Shown: positions 48,389 to 57,055 of the stretch, in pieces | How the letters are laid out: each line of letters begins with the position of its first letter | Position numbering within the stretch: position 1 is the stretch's first letter | Origin: Patescibacterium sp964487795 | GTDB lineage: Bacteria > Patescibacteriota > Patescibacteriia > Patescibacteriales > Patescibacteriaceae | Length of the DNA stretch: 64,000 nt | Direction: 5' to 3' | Assembly (NCBI GenBank): GCA_964487795.1 | Contig: CAZASI010000001.1 | Location: 300,042-364,041, forward strand | Position numbers and translations under genes: made by a program | The notes under the pieces: generated by a model | Seen by the model: only the letters and a program-made list of their open reading frames with translations | What the model was told of the DNA's origin: nothing | The model's database searches: none

Positions 48389-48952
48389 ATGTCTGTCACG
48401 CCCCGCCGGATACTCGCCGGCAACTGGCTGAAGCTCGTCCTGGGCTGGATACTTTCAATCGCCTTACGCTTAATTCCGTTTCGTCCACCGAATATAGAAA
48501 CAGTGCTCGCGATTCAAATGCCTTTTGCTAAAAAATTCGGATTTCTTACTGCTTTTATCTTCGCCTTCGTTAACATTCTCTTATACGATGTCATCACTGC
48601 CAAAGTCGGAGTCTGGACAGTGATTACTGCACTCGCGTATGGAGGACTTGCTCTTTTCTCAAACTGGTATTTTAAAAATCGTCAGGCTACAGCAATTAAT
48701 TTTGCAGTGCACGCAGTTTTCGCGACGATTCTCTATGACATAGTCACCGGTTTAACGATTGGTCCGCTCTTTTTCGGACAAAGTTTTATAGCCGCAGCAA
48801 TCGGACAGATTCCTTTTACTATGTATCACCTGATGGGCAACGTCGCTTTTGCTCTGACCTTAAGTCCCTTGATCTATCGTTTCCTTGTTTCCAATCCTCG
48901 TTTCGAATATCAATATAAAAAAAATTTAGTAATCCCTAAACCAAGCCTATGA
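48389..48952 (+). CDS. ECF transporter S-component-like membrane protein
   Basis: The 187-residue protein has about six TM helices and the charged/polar spacing of ECF S components (ETVLAIQMPFAKKFGFLTAF, VTGLTIGPLFFGQSFIAAAI, ending in a short basic tail). S components bind one vitamin and dock to a shared energising module. The stop overlaps the nrdJ start by 4 bases and the third gene is a cobalamin adenosyltransferase, so cobalamin or a precursor is the likely cargo. This is inferred from context. Confidence 0.7.
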   Translation: MSVTPRRILAGNWLKLVLGWILSIALRLIPFRPPNIETVLAIQMPFAKKFGFLTAFIFAFVNILLYDVITAKVGVWTVITALAYGGLALFSNWYFKNRQATAINFAVHAVFATILYDIVTGLTIGPLFFGQSFIAAAIGQIPFTMYHLMGNVAFALTLSPLIYRFLVSNPRFEYQYKKNLVIPKPSL

Positions 48953-51249
48953 TTAAACCATTCGCCACTACCGTTGAAGAAATCCGTAAGCGCGACGGAA
49001 CAATAGTACCGTTTGATATTAATCAGATAGTAAAAGCGGTTACTAAAGCTTTTGCTGCTACGGGTGAAGAGGTGAATGGTTTTCCCGAAACACTTTCTAA
49101 AAAAGTATTGGCGGATTTAATAAAGTTGAAAAAAGTTTCAAAGGATGAGAATTTCATGCCGACGGTTGAGTTGATTCAAGACATTGTTGAAGAGGAATTG
49201 ATGGTGAACAATTTTCCAAAGGTTGCTAAAGCATATATTTTGTATCGTCAGGAACGAAGCGAAGTTCGCGTGAAGACTGCGGAAGTTCCTGAACATGTAA
49301 AAAAATTAGCGGCTGACAGCAAACAATATTTTAAAAATACTTTGTCAGAGTTTATTTACTACCGCACTTACGCGCGCTGGATTGAAGAAGAACAACGCCG
49401 TGAAACCTGGATTGAAACCGTTGATCGCTATATCGCTTTCATGAAAGAAAATATTGGATCGGCGATTAGCGACGATGAATATGCTGAATTAACAGCTGCT
49501 ATTTTGCGTCAGGATGTTATGCCATCTATGCGTTTACTGCAGTTTGCCGGCAATGCGGCACGTCATACCAATGTCTGTGCTTATAACTGCTCTTATATCG
49601 CGCCTCAATGTTTTCAAGATTTGGCAGAAATCATGTATGTATCAATGTGCGGAACGGGAGTGGGTTGGTCTGTTGAAAGTCAGAACGTTCAACGTTTTCC
49701 TCAGATTGAAATTCAAACTGGCAAGAAGCTCGACACGCACACCGTAGATGACAGTAAAGACGGTTGGGCCGATGCTTTGGTGCTTGGCATGAAAACTTGG
49801 GCGGCAGGCTCTGATATTGAATTTGATTATTCTCTACTTCGTCCGGCTGGTGCGAGATTAAAAACGATGGGCGGAAAAAGTTCTGGCCCTGAGCCCTTGA
49901 TGCGCTTACTTGATTTTACTCGCCGAAAAATGTTAACTCGACAAGGTAAGCGTTTGCGCAATATCGATTTGCACGACATTATTTGTATGATTGGTGATTG
50001 CGTTGTTGCCGGTGGTGTACGTCGTAGTGCCATGATTTCTTTGTCTGATTTGGATGATCAAGAAATACGCGATGCAAAAAAAGGACAATTTTATGTTACC
50101 GAAGCTCAGCGTTCATTAGCTAACAACTCTGCTGTATATCTTAAAAAACCATCGAGCGATGAATTTTTGGATGAGTGGACGGCTTTGATGAAGTCAGGTT
50201 CAGGTGAACGCGGTATCTTTAACCGCGGTTCATTGGCTAAGACTTTGCCGGAGCGCAGATTAAAAGTCTTGCGCGAACATGAAGGTTACTTTGATGCGAG
50301 CGGACAAAACATTGTTGGTTCAATCGGTACTAACCCCTGCGGAGAAATTATTTTGCAATCAAAGCAGTTTTGTAACTTGTCTGAAGTTGTTGCTCGTCCT
50401 GAAGATACCGAAGCGACCTTATTACACAAAGTAAAATTAGCGACTTTGATCGGTACCTATCAATCTTCCTTGACTCATTTCCCGTACCTATCAAAGGATT
50501 GGCAGAAGAATTGCGAGAAAGAACGATTGCTCGGTGTTTCAATTACCGGACAATGGGATTGTCCGACAGTTAGGCAGGATGAGATATTAACTAAGTTGCG
50601 CGTCGCGGCCATTGCGGCCAATGAAGATTATGCCAAACGCATGAAGATGAGCGCTTCAACCTGTATTACCTGCGTTAAGCCGTCAGGCACCGTTTCACAG
50701 TTGGTTGATTGTGCTTCAGGTATGCATCCTCGTCATTCTCAGTATTATATTCGCCGCGTCCGTATTTCCGCGACTGATTCGTTGTTTAAGATGTTGCGTG
50801 ATCAAAACATTCCGTACCAACCTGAAGTTGGACAAGCCTTTGGATCAGCAACTACCTATGTCTTTGAATTCCCGATTAAGGCGCCGGATGGATCAATTTA
50901 TAAAGATGATCTCTCGGCTTTAACCTTACTGGAGCACTGGAAGAAAGTTAAAGAATTGTATACTGAGCATAATCCTTCGGTAACTATTTCGGTCAGTGAA
51001 AATGAATGGGTTGCGGTGGCTAACTGGGTGTATGAAAACTGGGATATTATCGGTGGACTTTCATTCTTGCCGCGCTCCAATCACGTGTACCAACTTGCGC
51101 CGTATGAAGAAATTGACAGCGCTCGTTACGAAGAAATGTTAAAGAAATTTGAAGGACTTGATTATTCAAAAATTGTGACTTACGAAATGATTGATGAAAC
51201 TGAAATGAAGAGAGAGTTGGCTTGCGCCGGAGGAAGCTGCGAAATTTGA
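48949..51249 (+). CDS. nrdJ: Adenosylcobalamin-dependent ribonucleotide reductase (class II)
   Basis: The 766-residue enzyme makes deoxyribonucleotides using adenosylcobalamin. An N-terminal ATP-cone covers residues ~8-100 (IRKRDGTIVPFDINQIVKAV). The reductase barrel follows with SMRLLQFAGNAARHTNVCAY, CGTGVGWSVE, VAGGVRRSAMISLSDL, GTNPCGEIIL and a late CVKPSGTVSQL. The C-terminal redox pair is CAGGSC. This is the monomeric RTPR type, 730-790 residues long. Its cofactor is supplied by the adenosyltransferase that starts 3 bases downstream. Confidence 0.95.
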   Translation: MIKPFATTVEEIRKRDGTIVPFDINQIVKAVTKAFAATGEEVNGFPETLSKKVLADLIKLKKVSKDENFMPTVELIQDIVEEELMVNNFPKVAKAYILYRQERSEVRVKTAEVPEHVKKLAADSKQYFKNTLSEFIYYRTYARWIEEEQRRETWIETVDRYIAFMKENIGSAISDDEYAELTAAILRQDVMPSMRLLQFAGNAARHTNVCAYNCSYIAPQCFQDLAEIMYVSMCGTGVGWSVESQNVQRFPQIEIQTGKKLDTHTVDDSKDGWADALVLGMKTWAAGSDIEFDYSLLRPAGARLKTMGGKSSGPEPLMRLLDFTRRKMLTRQGKRLRNIDLHDIICMIGDCVVAGGVRRSAMISLSDLDDQEIRDAKKGQFYVTEAQRSLANNSAVYLKKPSSDEFLDEWTALMKSGSGERGIFNRGSLAKTLPERRLKVLREHEGYFDASGQNIVGSIGTNPCGEIILQSKQFCNLSEVVARPEDTEATLLHKVKLATLIGTYQSSLTHFPYLSKDWQKNCEKERLLGVSITGQWDCPTVRQDEILTKLRVAAIAANEDYAKRMKMSASTCITCVKPSGTVSQLVDCASGMHPRHSQYYIRRVRISATDSLFKMLRDQNIPYQPEVGQAFGSATTYVFEFPIKAPDGSIYKDDLSALTLLEHWKKVKELYTEHNPSVTISVSENEWVAVANWVYENWDIIGGLSFLPRSNHVYQLAPYEEIDSARYEEMLKKFEGLDYSKIVTYEMIDETEMKRELACAGGSCEI

Positions 51250-51252
51250 TCT

Positions 51253-51786
51253 ATGTATTACACGGGTAAAGGTGATGGCGGAACAACTACATTGTTCGGT
51301 TGTTCTGATCGTGTTTCAAAACAAGATCCCGTCTTTGCCGCGCTCGGGTCGGTTGATGAATTAAATTGTTGGATTGGTTTGTGTAGTGTACACGCAAAAG
51401 CAATTTCTAAAATAGAAATATCAAAAGATGTCTACACTAAATTAATTCGTTTACAAGAATTATTATTTATCTTGCAAGCTCAGCTCGGCGGTTCTGATAA
51501 AAAAATTACTACCCAGATGGTAGCTGAGATTGAATCGTGGATTGCGGAACTCGGACCTATTTTAATTGAGAGAAAAAGTTTTACGATTCCGGGTGGATCC
51601 GAGTTGAGCGCGAGTTTGGATGTCGGACGAGCAATGGCGCGCCGAGTTGAACGTGCGGTGTTGGCAATTGAAATTACAGCTGAGATGAAAGCATTCTTAA
51701 ATCGATTATCAAGTATTTTGTTTGTGTTGGCGCGGAGAACTAATGATGTTTTAGAGATAGAGGAACGCGGGCCGAGCTACGAATAA
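51253..51786 (+). CDS. Cob(I)alamin adenosyltransferase, PduO type
   Basis: The 177-residue protein makes adenosylcobalamin from cob(I)alamin and ATP. The PduO signature is at the N-terminus (YTGKGDGGTTTLFGCSDRVS), with FAALGSVDELNCWIGL, the central IPGGSELSASLDVGRAMARR, VERAV and LNRLSSILFVLARRTND. Its position after nrdJ fits cofactor supply to the reductase. Confidence 0.95.
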   Translation: MYYTGKGDGGTTTLFGCSDRVSKQDPVFAALGSVDELNCWIGLCSVHAKAISKIEISKDVYTKLIRLQELLFILQAQLGGSDKKITTQMVAEIESWIAELGPILIERKSFTIPGGSELSASLDVGRAMARRVERAVLAIEITAEMKAFLNRLSSILFVLARRTNDVLEIEERGPSYE

Positions 51787-51792
51787 AATTAT

Positions 51793-51821
51793 TGACAAGC
51801 CAGTAAGACTATTTTAGTATG
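51793..51821 (+). promoter_or_regulatory. Promoter of the 38-aa gene
   Basis: TTGACA at 51793-51798, 17 bp, TAGTAT at 51816-51821. Confidence 0.75.
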
Positions 51822-51841
51822 TGCTCAAAGGAGTACATATC

Positions 51842-51958
51842 ATGAGAAGAATATTTGGTTTAATCTTTGCCATTGTTGGTGCAGTTATATTATGTGCTGG
51901 CAATTGGTTTGGATTGTTTTTAATAGCGCTTGGACTATTTATGATTTTTAAGAGATAG
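51842..51958 (+). CDS. Small hydrophobic protein, 38 aa
   Basis: A 38-codon gene follows an AAAGGAG ribosome binding site. The product is a hydrophobic hairpin or single TM with basic ends (MRRIFGLIFAIVGAVILCAG ... FKR). Its own promoter, ribosome binding site and terminator make it a credible small gene; function is unknown. It stands just before the ubiquitin-like cluster. Confidence 0.65.
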   Translation: MRRIFGLIFAIVGAVILCAGNWFGLFLIALGLFMIFKR

Positions 51959-51977
51959 CAAGCTAAGCGCATTAATT

Positions 51978-52010
51978 ATGCTCAGATCTATATGATTTGG
52001 GCATTTTTTT
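51978..52010 (+). terminator. Rho-independent terminator
   Basis: Stem ATGCTCAGATC / GATTTGGGCAT with a T7 tail. Confidence 0.75.
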
Positions 52011-52038
52011 ATGGATAATCGTGATTTTTTAAGAGTCC

Positions 52039-52067
52039 TTGACAAAAACAGATAAATCGGTTAAATT
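52039..52067 (+). promoter_or_regulatory. Promoter of SPFH gene
   Basis: TTGACA at 52039-52044, 17 bp, TAAATT at 52062-52067; ATCG follows 6 bases later. It is nearly the same design as at 54708 and 58624. Confidence 0.8.
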
Positions 52068-52134
52068 AGTCAATCGTTCAAAAGATAGTTTTTTAACAAA
52101 TTACACATAATTCCAAGAAAGGAAAAAATAAAAA

Positions 52135-54639
52135 ATGGTAGAACTTTTAGCTTTACTACCGATTCTGGTACCTGCTTTAGTGGTACTAATTATCATCATT
52201 TTTCTGTTAAAGAGCTCTATCGTGATTGCGCGCGGTAAAGAATATATTTATCTTGAGCGCAAATATTACGGTAAGACTATGACAGACGGCCGCACCGTTG
52301 CTCTAAAGGGCGAAGTTGGTGTCCAGGCTCGTATTCTCGGTCCCGGAACACATTTTCTAATGCCGTTTTTGTATAGAAACTGGAAAGAACCGTTTTTGAC
52401 TATCGGCAAAGGAAAAATGGGAATTGTGCATGCACGTACCGGTGTACCAATGCCTTCTGGACAGATTATTGCGAAAGATATTGATTGCAAACTGTTTCAG
52501 GATGGAGAATTATTTTTGACAGCCAGCGGAGAAAAAGGTCCGCAGCGTAAAATACTGCCTGAAGGTGAATATATGATCAACAGGTATTTATTTGACGTTG
52601 AAATTATTGATTGCATCAATGTGCAGGACGATGAAGTTGGTTTGGTTGAATCCTTAACAGGTAAAACCGTTTCCCGCCCTGGCGGAAACTTCGGTAAACC
52701 AGTTGACTGTGACGACTTCCAGGATGCAAATGCATTTCTTGAAGGCAATGGAGAAAAAGGACCGCAAATATCATTTCTAACTCCGGGTACCTATCGTATT
52801 AATAAATATCTTTTTCATGTTGAAAGGAAAAAAATTACTAATATTGCAGGCGGACAGATCGGTTTAGTTGAAGCGGCTGACGGAGCAACAATCCCTCAGG
52901 GAAGATTGCTGGGTAAGAAAACCGAAGGACATAACAGCTTTAATGACGGACAGGCCTTTATTGAAAAAGGTGGAGAAAAAGGACGTCAGCTTGAAGTGCT
53001 CATGCCCGGACAGTACAGGATCAATACTAATTTATTTAAAATTATTGATGTTGTACCCTGGACAGAAGTAACGGCTGATGAAGTCGGTATCGTTACGGTT
53101 AAAGAAGGTAAGCCGATCATGGAAAAAGAGAAAATTGCCGCTAAGGAATTAGAGCTTATCAAGCATAATAATTTCCAGGATGCACCTCTCTTTATTGCCG
53201 AAGGCGGTGAAAAAGGTCTGCAGATTCCTGTACTGCGTGCCGGTAACTATGCAATTAACCCGTGGTTTGCCAGTATTGCAAAAGTTCCAATGACAGCAAT
53301 TGACATTGGTTTCTGCGGTGTTGTAACAAGCTTTGTTGGTGAAGACGGTGAAGACCAAACAGATGAAAAAGTAAATGCAAAAATCGTTCAAAACGGCTAT
53401 AAGGGTATTTGGCAGGATCCTTTGCAGCCGGGCAAACATCCGGTTAATACGGAAATTTGTAAGGTTGACATTGTGCCAACCACGCAGATTCTGCTTAACT
53501 GGGCTGATAATGAATCCAGCGCGCATGCACTTGATGATAATTTAAAAACCATCACGCTGCGTACCGCTGATGCATTTAACGTAAATATGGATGTTAGTGT
53601 TATTATCCACATACCGATGGCCAATGCGCCAAAGGTAATTGCCAATTTAGGTTCAGTAAAGAACATGATTTCTCAGGTTCTTGAACCGGCGATTTCTTCA
53701 CATTTCCGTAATGCTGCCCAGTATATTAAGGCGCTCAATTTATACACTGAGCGTAAAGAGTTACAGGCAACAGCTAAGACCCATATTGATAATGTGTTGA
53801 AAGAACATCACATTGATTCAAAAGACACCTTAATTGCGGACGTGGTCCTTCCAGCGGAACTGACCAAGACGGTAACTGACAGGCAGATTGCTGAAGAGAC
53901 AAAGAAAACGTATGAAATGAAGAAAACAGCTGAGCTTACCAGGAAAGATCTTGAGAACGCCACGGCTGATGCAGATATGCAGAAAGAGGTTGTAAAATCT
54001 GCGCGTAATATTGATATTGAGAAGAATAATGCTGAAGCTGTGATTAAAAAAGCTGAAGGTCAAAAGCGCTCGACAGTTTTAACTGCTGAGGGTTCAAAAG
54101 ACGCAGCGATCCTTGAAGCTGACGGTAAATCACAGGCAATTGAAAAGATGGCTACTGCAAATGCATCACAGATTTCACAGGAAGGTACAGCTAAAGCTGA
54201 TATTATCCTTGCTGAAGGACAGTCAAGGGCAGCATCATACCAGCTTGAAGTTGATGCAATGGGCGCTGATAACTTTGGACGTATCAAAGTTCTTGAACAG
54301 TTCCTTAACAGTGGCATCAAGGTAATTCCTGATAATCTTGTAATCGGTGGTGGCGGTGAAAACGGCGGCGCTGGTTTACTTGAAAGTTATTTAGGGCTTG
54401 GTTTAATGGAAAAATTCACTAACATGAAGCTTCCATTATCCAAGGTTGATGACGTTACTACCAAGGTTGATACGGAAGCGATCATTAAGAAAAAAGATGA
54501 AAATACAAAGAAAAGAACAGAAGAATCAAAGACCAGAAATGAAAAAACAAAAGAAGAGCATAAGAATACCAGGAAAGCAAGTGATGATTTAAGCAAGAGA
54601 GATGATAAAAAAGATGAAGATAAGGATGACAATAAATAA
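52135..54639 (+). CDS. Flotillin/SPFH protein with tandem ~77-aa repeats
   Basis: The 834-residue protein has an N-terminal TM (about residues 5-26, LLPILVPALVVLIIIIFLLK). About five repeats spaced 76-78 residues follow, at ~112, 188, 266, 344 and 419, each with a FQD-x-x-x-F ... GEKGxQ ... L-x-x-G-x-Y-x-I/V-N core. A band-7/SPFH domain is at ~450-590 (FNVNMDVSVIIHIPMANAPK, MISQVLEPAISSHFRNAAQY), then a flotillin-type Ala/Glu/Lys coiled coil (~590-710) with AEGQKRS and AEGQSRA motifs, a GGGG linker and a Lys/Glu/Asp tail. It should assemble into a membrane-bound ring or microdomain. It precedes a ubiquitin-like conjugation set. Confidence 0.85.
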   Translation: MVELLALLPILVPALVVLIIIIFLLKSSIVIARGKEYIYLERKYYGKTMTDGRTVALKGEVGVQARILGPGTHFLMPFLYRNWKEPFLTIGKGKMGIVHARTGVPMPSGQIIAKDIDCKLFQDGELFLTASGEKGPQRKILPEGEYMINRYLFDVEIIDCINVQDDEVGLVESLTGKTVSRPGGNFGKPVDCDDFQDANAFLEGNGEKGPQISFLTPGTYRINKYLFHVERKKITNIAGGQIGLVEAADGATIPQGRLLGKKTEGHNSFNDGQAFIEKGGEKGRQLEVLMPGQYRINTNLFKIIDVVPWTEVTADEVGIVTVKEGKPIMEKEKIAAKELELIKHNNFQDAPLFIAEGGEKGLQIPVLRAGNYAINPWFASIAKVPMTAIDIGFCGVVTSFVGEDGEDQTDEKVNAKIVQNGYKGIWQDPLQPGKHPVNTEICKVDIVPTTQILLNWADNESSAHALDDNLKTITLRTADAFNVNMDVSVIIHIPMANAPKVIANLGSVKNMISQVLEPAISSHFRNAAQYIKALNLYTERKELQATAKTHIDNVLKEHHIDSKDTLIADVVLPAELTKTVTDRQIAEETKKTYEMKKTAELTRKDLENATADADMQKEVVKSARNIDIEKNNAEAVIKKAEGQKRSTVLTAEGSKDAAILEADGKSQAIEKMATANASQISQEGTAKADIILAEGQSRAASYQLEVDAMGADNFGRIKVLEQFLNSGIKVIPDNLVIGGGGENGGAGLLESYLGLGLMEKFTNMKLPLSKVDDVTTKVDTEAIIKKKDENTKKRTEESKTRNEKTKEEHKNTRKASDDLSKRDDKKDEDKDDNK

Positions 54640-54669
54640 GTAGTTTTTTCAAATCTGTACAAATATATG

Positions 54670-54702
54670 AAGCCCGTCTAAACCAAAGACGGGCTTTTTT
54701 AA
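54670..54702 (+). terminator. Rho-independent terminator of SPFH gene
   Basis: Stem AAGCCCGTC / GACGGGCTT with a T6 tail. Confidence 0.88.
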
Positions 54703-54707
54703 TACCC

Positions 54708-54736
54708 TTGACAAATTAAAGTAAAAATGTTAATTT
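54708..54736 (+). promoter_or_regulatory. Promoter of E2-JAB-E1 operon
   Basis: TTGACA at 54708-54713, 17 bp, TAATTT at 54731-54736 with TGT extension; ATCG follows. It matches the promoters at 52039 and 58624. Confidence 0.8.
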
Positions 54737-54811
54737 TATCGATTACTTTTGTACCATAAAAATTGAATAAAAATAACATAAAACTATAAAAACAAAGGAG
54801 AAAAATACAAA

Positions 54812-57055
54812 ATGGAAACTAACAAAGTCTTACGGGGCGTTGTTGGCTCCGTCGGTTATATTCTCATGCTTATCAGTCTTTTAATGGTAATTATTAGTGC
54901 AGTTGAACCCATACTCACGACGGACTACGGACATCCAACGAAGCTACAATGGGAAAATGATGAAAAGAAAAAAGCTGATATTGAATATGATAAGGTCAAT
55001 AATTCTCATCATAATCTTGAAACACTTCAGCGCGAAGTATTGCATCTACCGTTTGCTTTAAACAATTTTTGGTTTGGTTTTGCCGGGTTTGTTATCGGCA
55101 TACTATCATTAATGGTTTTCGGAAAAATTTATGACTTTACGCGGGGTGTTATTGATGACAATATTCGCAGTACATTCTATGGAATGTGGGCAGTCGGTAT
55201 GATAGTAACCATTATAATGACCGGTGTATTTTTGTCTCAACAGTCGTATGGGGAAGTCATTCTGACAGGAATCTCTGATAGGGCATTAGCGGACAAAGTG
55301 AATACAGATTTCCGTGTGGGAATTGCCGTGTCATTTGTTGTGCTTAATGTTGGAATATTTATCGGACATTATTGTCTCTATATTATTTTCTGCTACTTGC
55401 GTTTTGAATTTCCTAAGCAGTTTTTGAAATTGCGTAACGCCGTAGTATTGAAATATAATACTGCGGTAATAAGGAGATTTTTGAGCAATGACAGAAGTGT
55501 CACCAATCGAAAGTTGTTTGACGAATATTATGCTGAGGCTTTGTCAAAACTGCGTGAAAGCAGGGATATAGTGAATTGTGACAGCATCGGTAATAAAATT
55601 GTCCAAGTAACTGATCATGGAGTTGAATTGATTGAATATTCCTATGAGTTAAGTCAAGGAGCTCTTCCGGTTATTGTCTTGAAAAAGAAAATTATCGGGA
55701 AGATTAGTTTTGAAGATTTTATGTCAGGTTGTTTTACTGAAATCATCGGAGAGTTTCCGCAAAGATTTCAGGATGCCCTGCGTAGTATCTACAAAGAAAA
55801 GGTTGAGGCAAATAGACGTTCAGCAATATCTGATTTCATAAGCTCTCTTTCTGGAGAATTTTCTCAAACGGTCAACAAAAAAACAGCCAGGCTTAAGAAG
55901 AATGAATTTGATAAGAGCCGTCAGGAAATTATCGGTTTATTAACTTCGGTAGCTATTGCTGCACTGAGAAAATTTAAGAAAGAGTTGGTTAGGATAGATC
56001 GCGTTGATATAGAAAATGTATTGGAGAATTTTAAGGAAAAAACCAGTGTTGCCGTTTTGGATAAAGTTCAAGGCGTAATAGGAGCTTATACAGACAGGCC
56101 GCATTATATGCAAGGTGATATTCTTCCTCAAAATACAAAATATTATCTTAAGCAAGGCGGTCTTCAGGCTATTGTTATCGAACAGCCGCCTATGCTGCGA
56201 ACAATTTACACCTCAAGGGACCTGGCTGATACAAACAGATCTCATTACACAGTGGCGTTTCCGTTTGTCCAATTTATATTGGGTTTTGCAGACGGAGATT
56301 TTACAAGTATGCGGGTCAGTTATTCAACAGTAAGTATTCAGTCGATTGATGATTATGTATATCAACCAAATCTTACTAACATCGGTAATTTTGATGTGTG
56401 TCATGGATTTCCGGGTCACCAGTCAAGCAGGGCTAGTTTTTCGGAAAAGGTTCAGGAAGTGATCAGTCATTTCTGGAACAGTGAGTTCAATACAGACCGT
56501 TCTAGTACCTTTGAATCATACCGTTCACGGGATAAAAGATTGAATGGAATGAGTAAATGGGAAGCGGCTTCAAAGGCTGATAATAATTTTCCTTTGTCTG
56601 TTGCTTGGAGAGATGAAAAGATGTTGGGAACTCTCATACACGATATGTTGTCAGGTATGTCCGCAAATCCCGATGAAGCTATAGTTACTCAAATTAACGA
56701 TGCAATTATAAACGCTTTTGAACTTGGTCAGCCAAGCTTGGTTGAAGCATTGATGAAACGTTTTTCCAAGATGAAAGTTCCGACAAAATTCAAAAAATCG
56801 GTTCGAGAAAAACTTGAAAGTCATGAAAGCCAGTTTGTTGATCGTTTGATCACTGAAGTACTTGATTCACTTACGGTGGCTGGCGGCAACAAACAGCGCA
56901 ATACTGAACTCCTTAAGTTCTTCTATTCATCAGTTGATGAAGCGATTGACTCACATGTTCATAATACAAGTAAAACTTTATTTGTTGAAAAGAACTTGAC
57001 TCCACAAAACATAGTAGAAATAATTGAAAAACAAAATAGAGCGGAGAAAAAATAA
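54812..57055 (+). CDS. Membrane-anchored E2-like (PRTRC B / Prok-E2_D-type) protein
   Basis: The 747-residue protein has four TM helices in the first ~200 residues (about 10-32, 75-100, 122-145 and 165-195) and a ~550-residue cytoplasmic part. Residues ~420-560 resemble the E2-like domain of PRTRC system protein B: strands ending in FVQFILGFADGDFTSMRVSY, then YQPNLTNIGNFDVCHGF with candidate catalytic Cys530, then VISHFWNSEFNTD, matching the family's NVxxxGxVCxG ... FFxSxFT pattern. The JAB gene follows directly (stop/start adjacent). An AAAGGAG ribosome binding site precedes the ATG. The assignment is by motif only and is distant. Confidence 0.65.
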   Translation: METNKVLRGVVGSVGYILMLISLLMVIISAVEPILTTDYGHPTKLQWENDEKKKADIEYDKVNNSHHNLETLQREVLHLPFALNNFWFGFAGFVIGILSLMVFGKIYDFTRGVIDDNIRSTFYGMWAVGMIVTIIMTGVFLSQQSYGEVILTGISDRALADKVNTDFRVGIAVSFVVLNVGIFIGHYCLYIIFCYLRFEFPKQFLKLRNAVVLKYNTAVIRRFLSNDRSVTNRKLFDEYYAEALSKLRESRDIVNCDSIGNKIVQVTDHGVELIEYSYELSQGALPVIVLKKKIIGKISFEDFMSGCFTEIIGEFPQRFQDALRSIYKEKVEANRRSAISDFISSLSGEFSQTVNKKTARLKKNEFDKSRQEIIGLLTSVAIAALRKFKKELVRIDRVDIENVLENFKEKTSVAVLDKVQGVIGAYTDRPHYMQGDILPQNTKYYLKQGGLQAIVIEQPPMLRTIYTSRDLADTNRSHYTVAFPFVQFILGFADGDFTSMRVSYSTVSIQSIDDYVYQPNLTNIGNFDVCHGFPGHQSSRASFSEKVQEVISHFWNSEFNTDRSSTFESYRSRDKRLNGMSKWEAASKADNNFPLSVAWRDEKMLGTLIHDMLSGMSANPDEAIVTQINDAIINAFELGQPSLVEALMKRFSKMKVPTKFKKSVREKLESHESQFVDRLITEVLDSLTVAGGNKQRNTELLKFFYSSVDEAIDSHVHNTSKTLFVEKNLTPQNIVEIIEKQNRAEKK

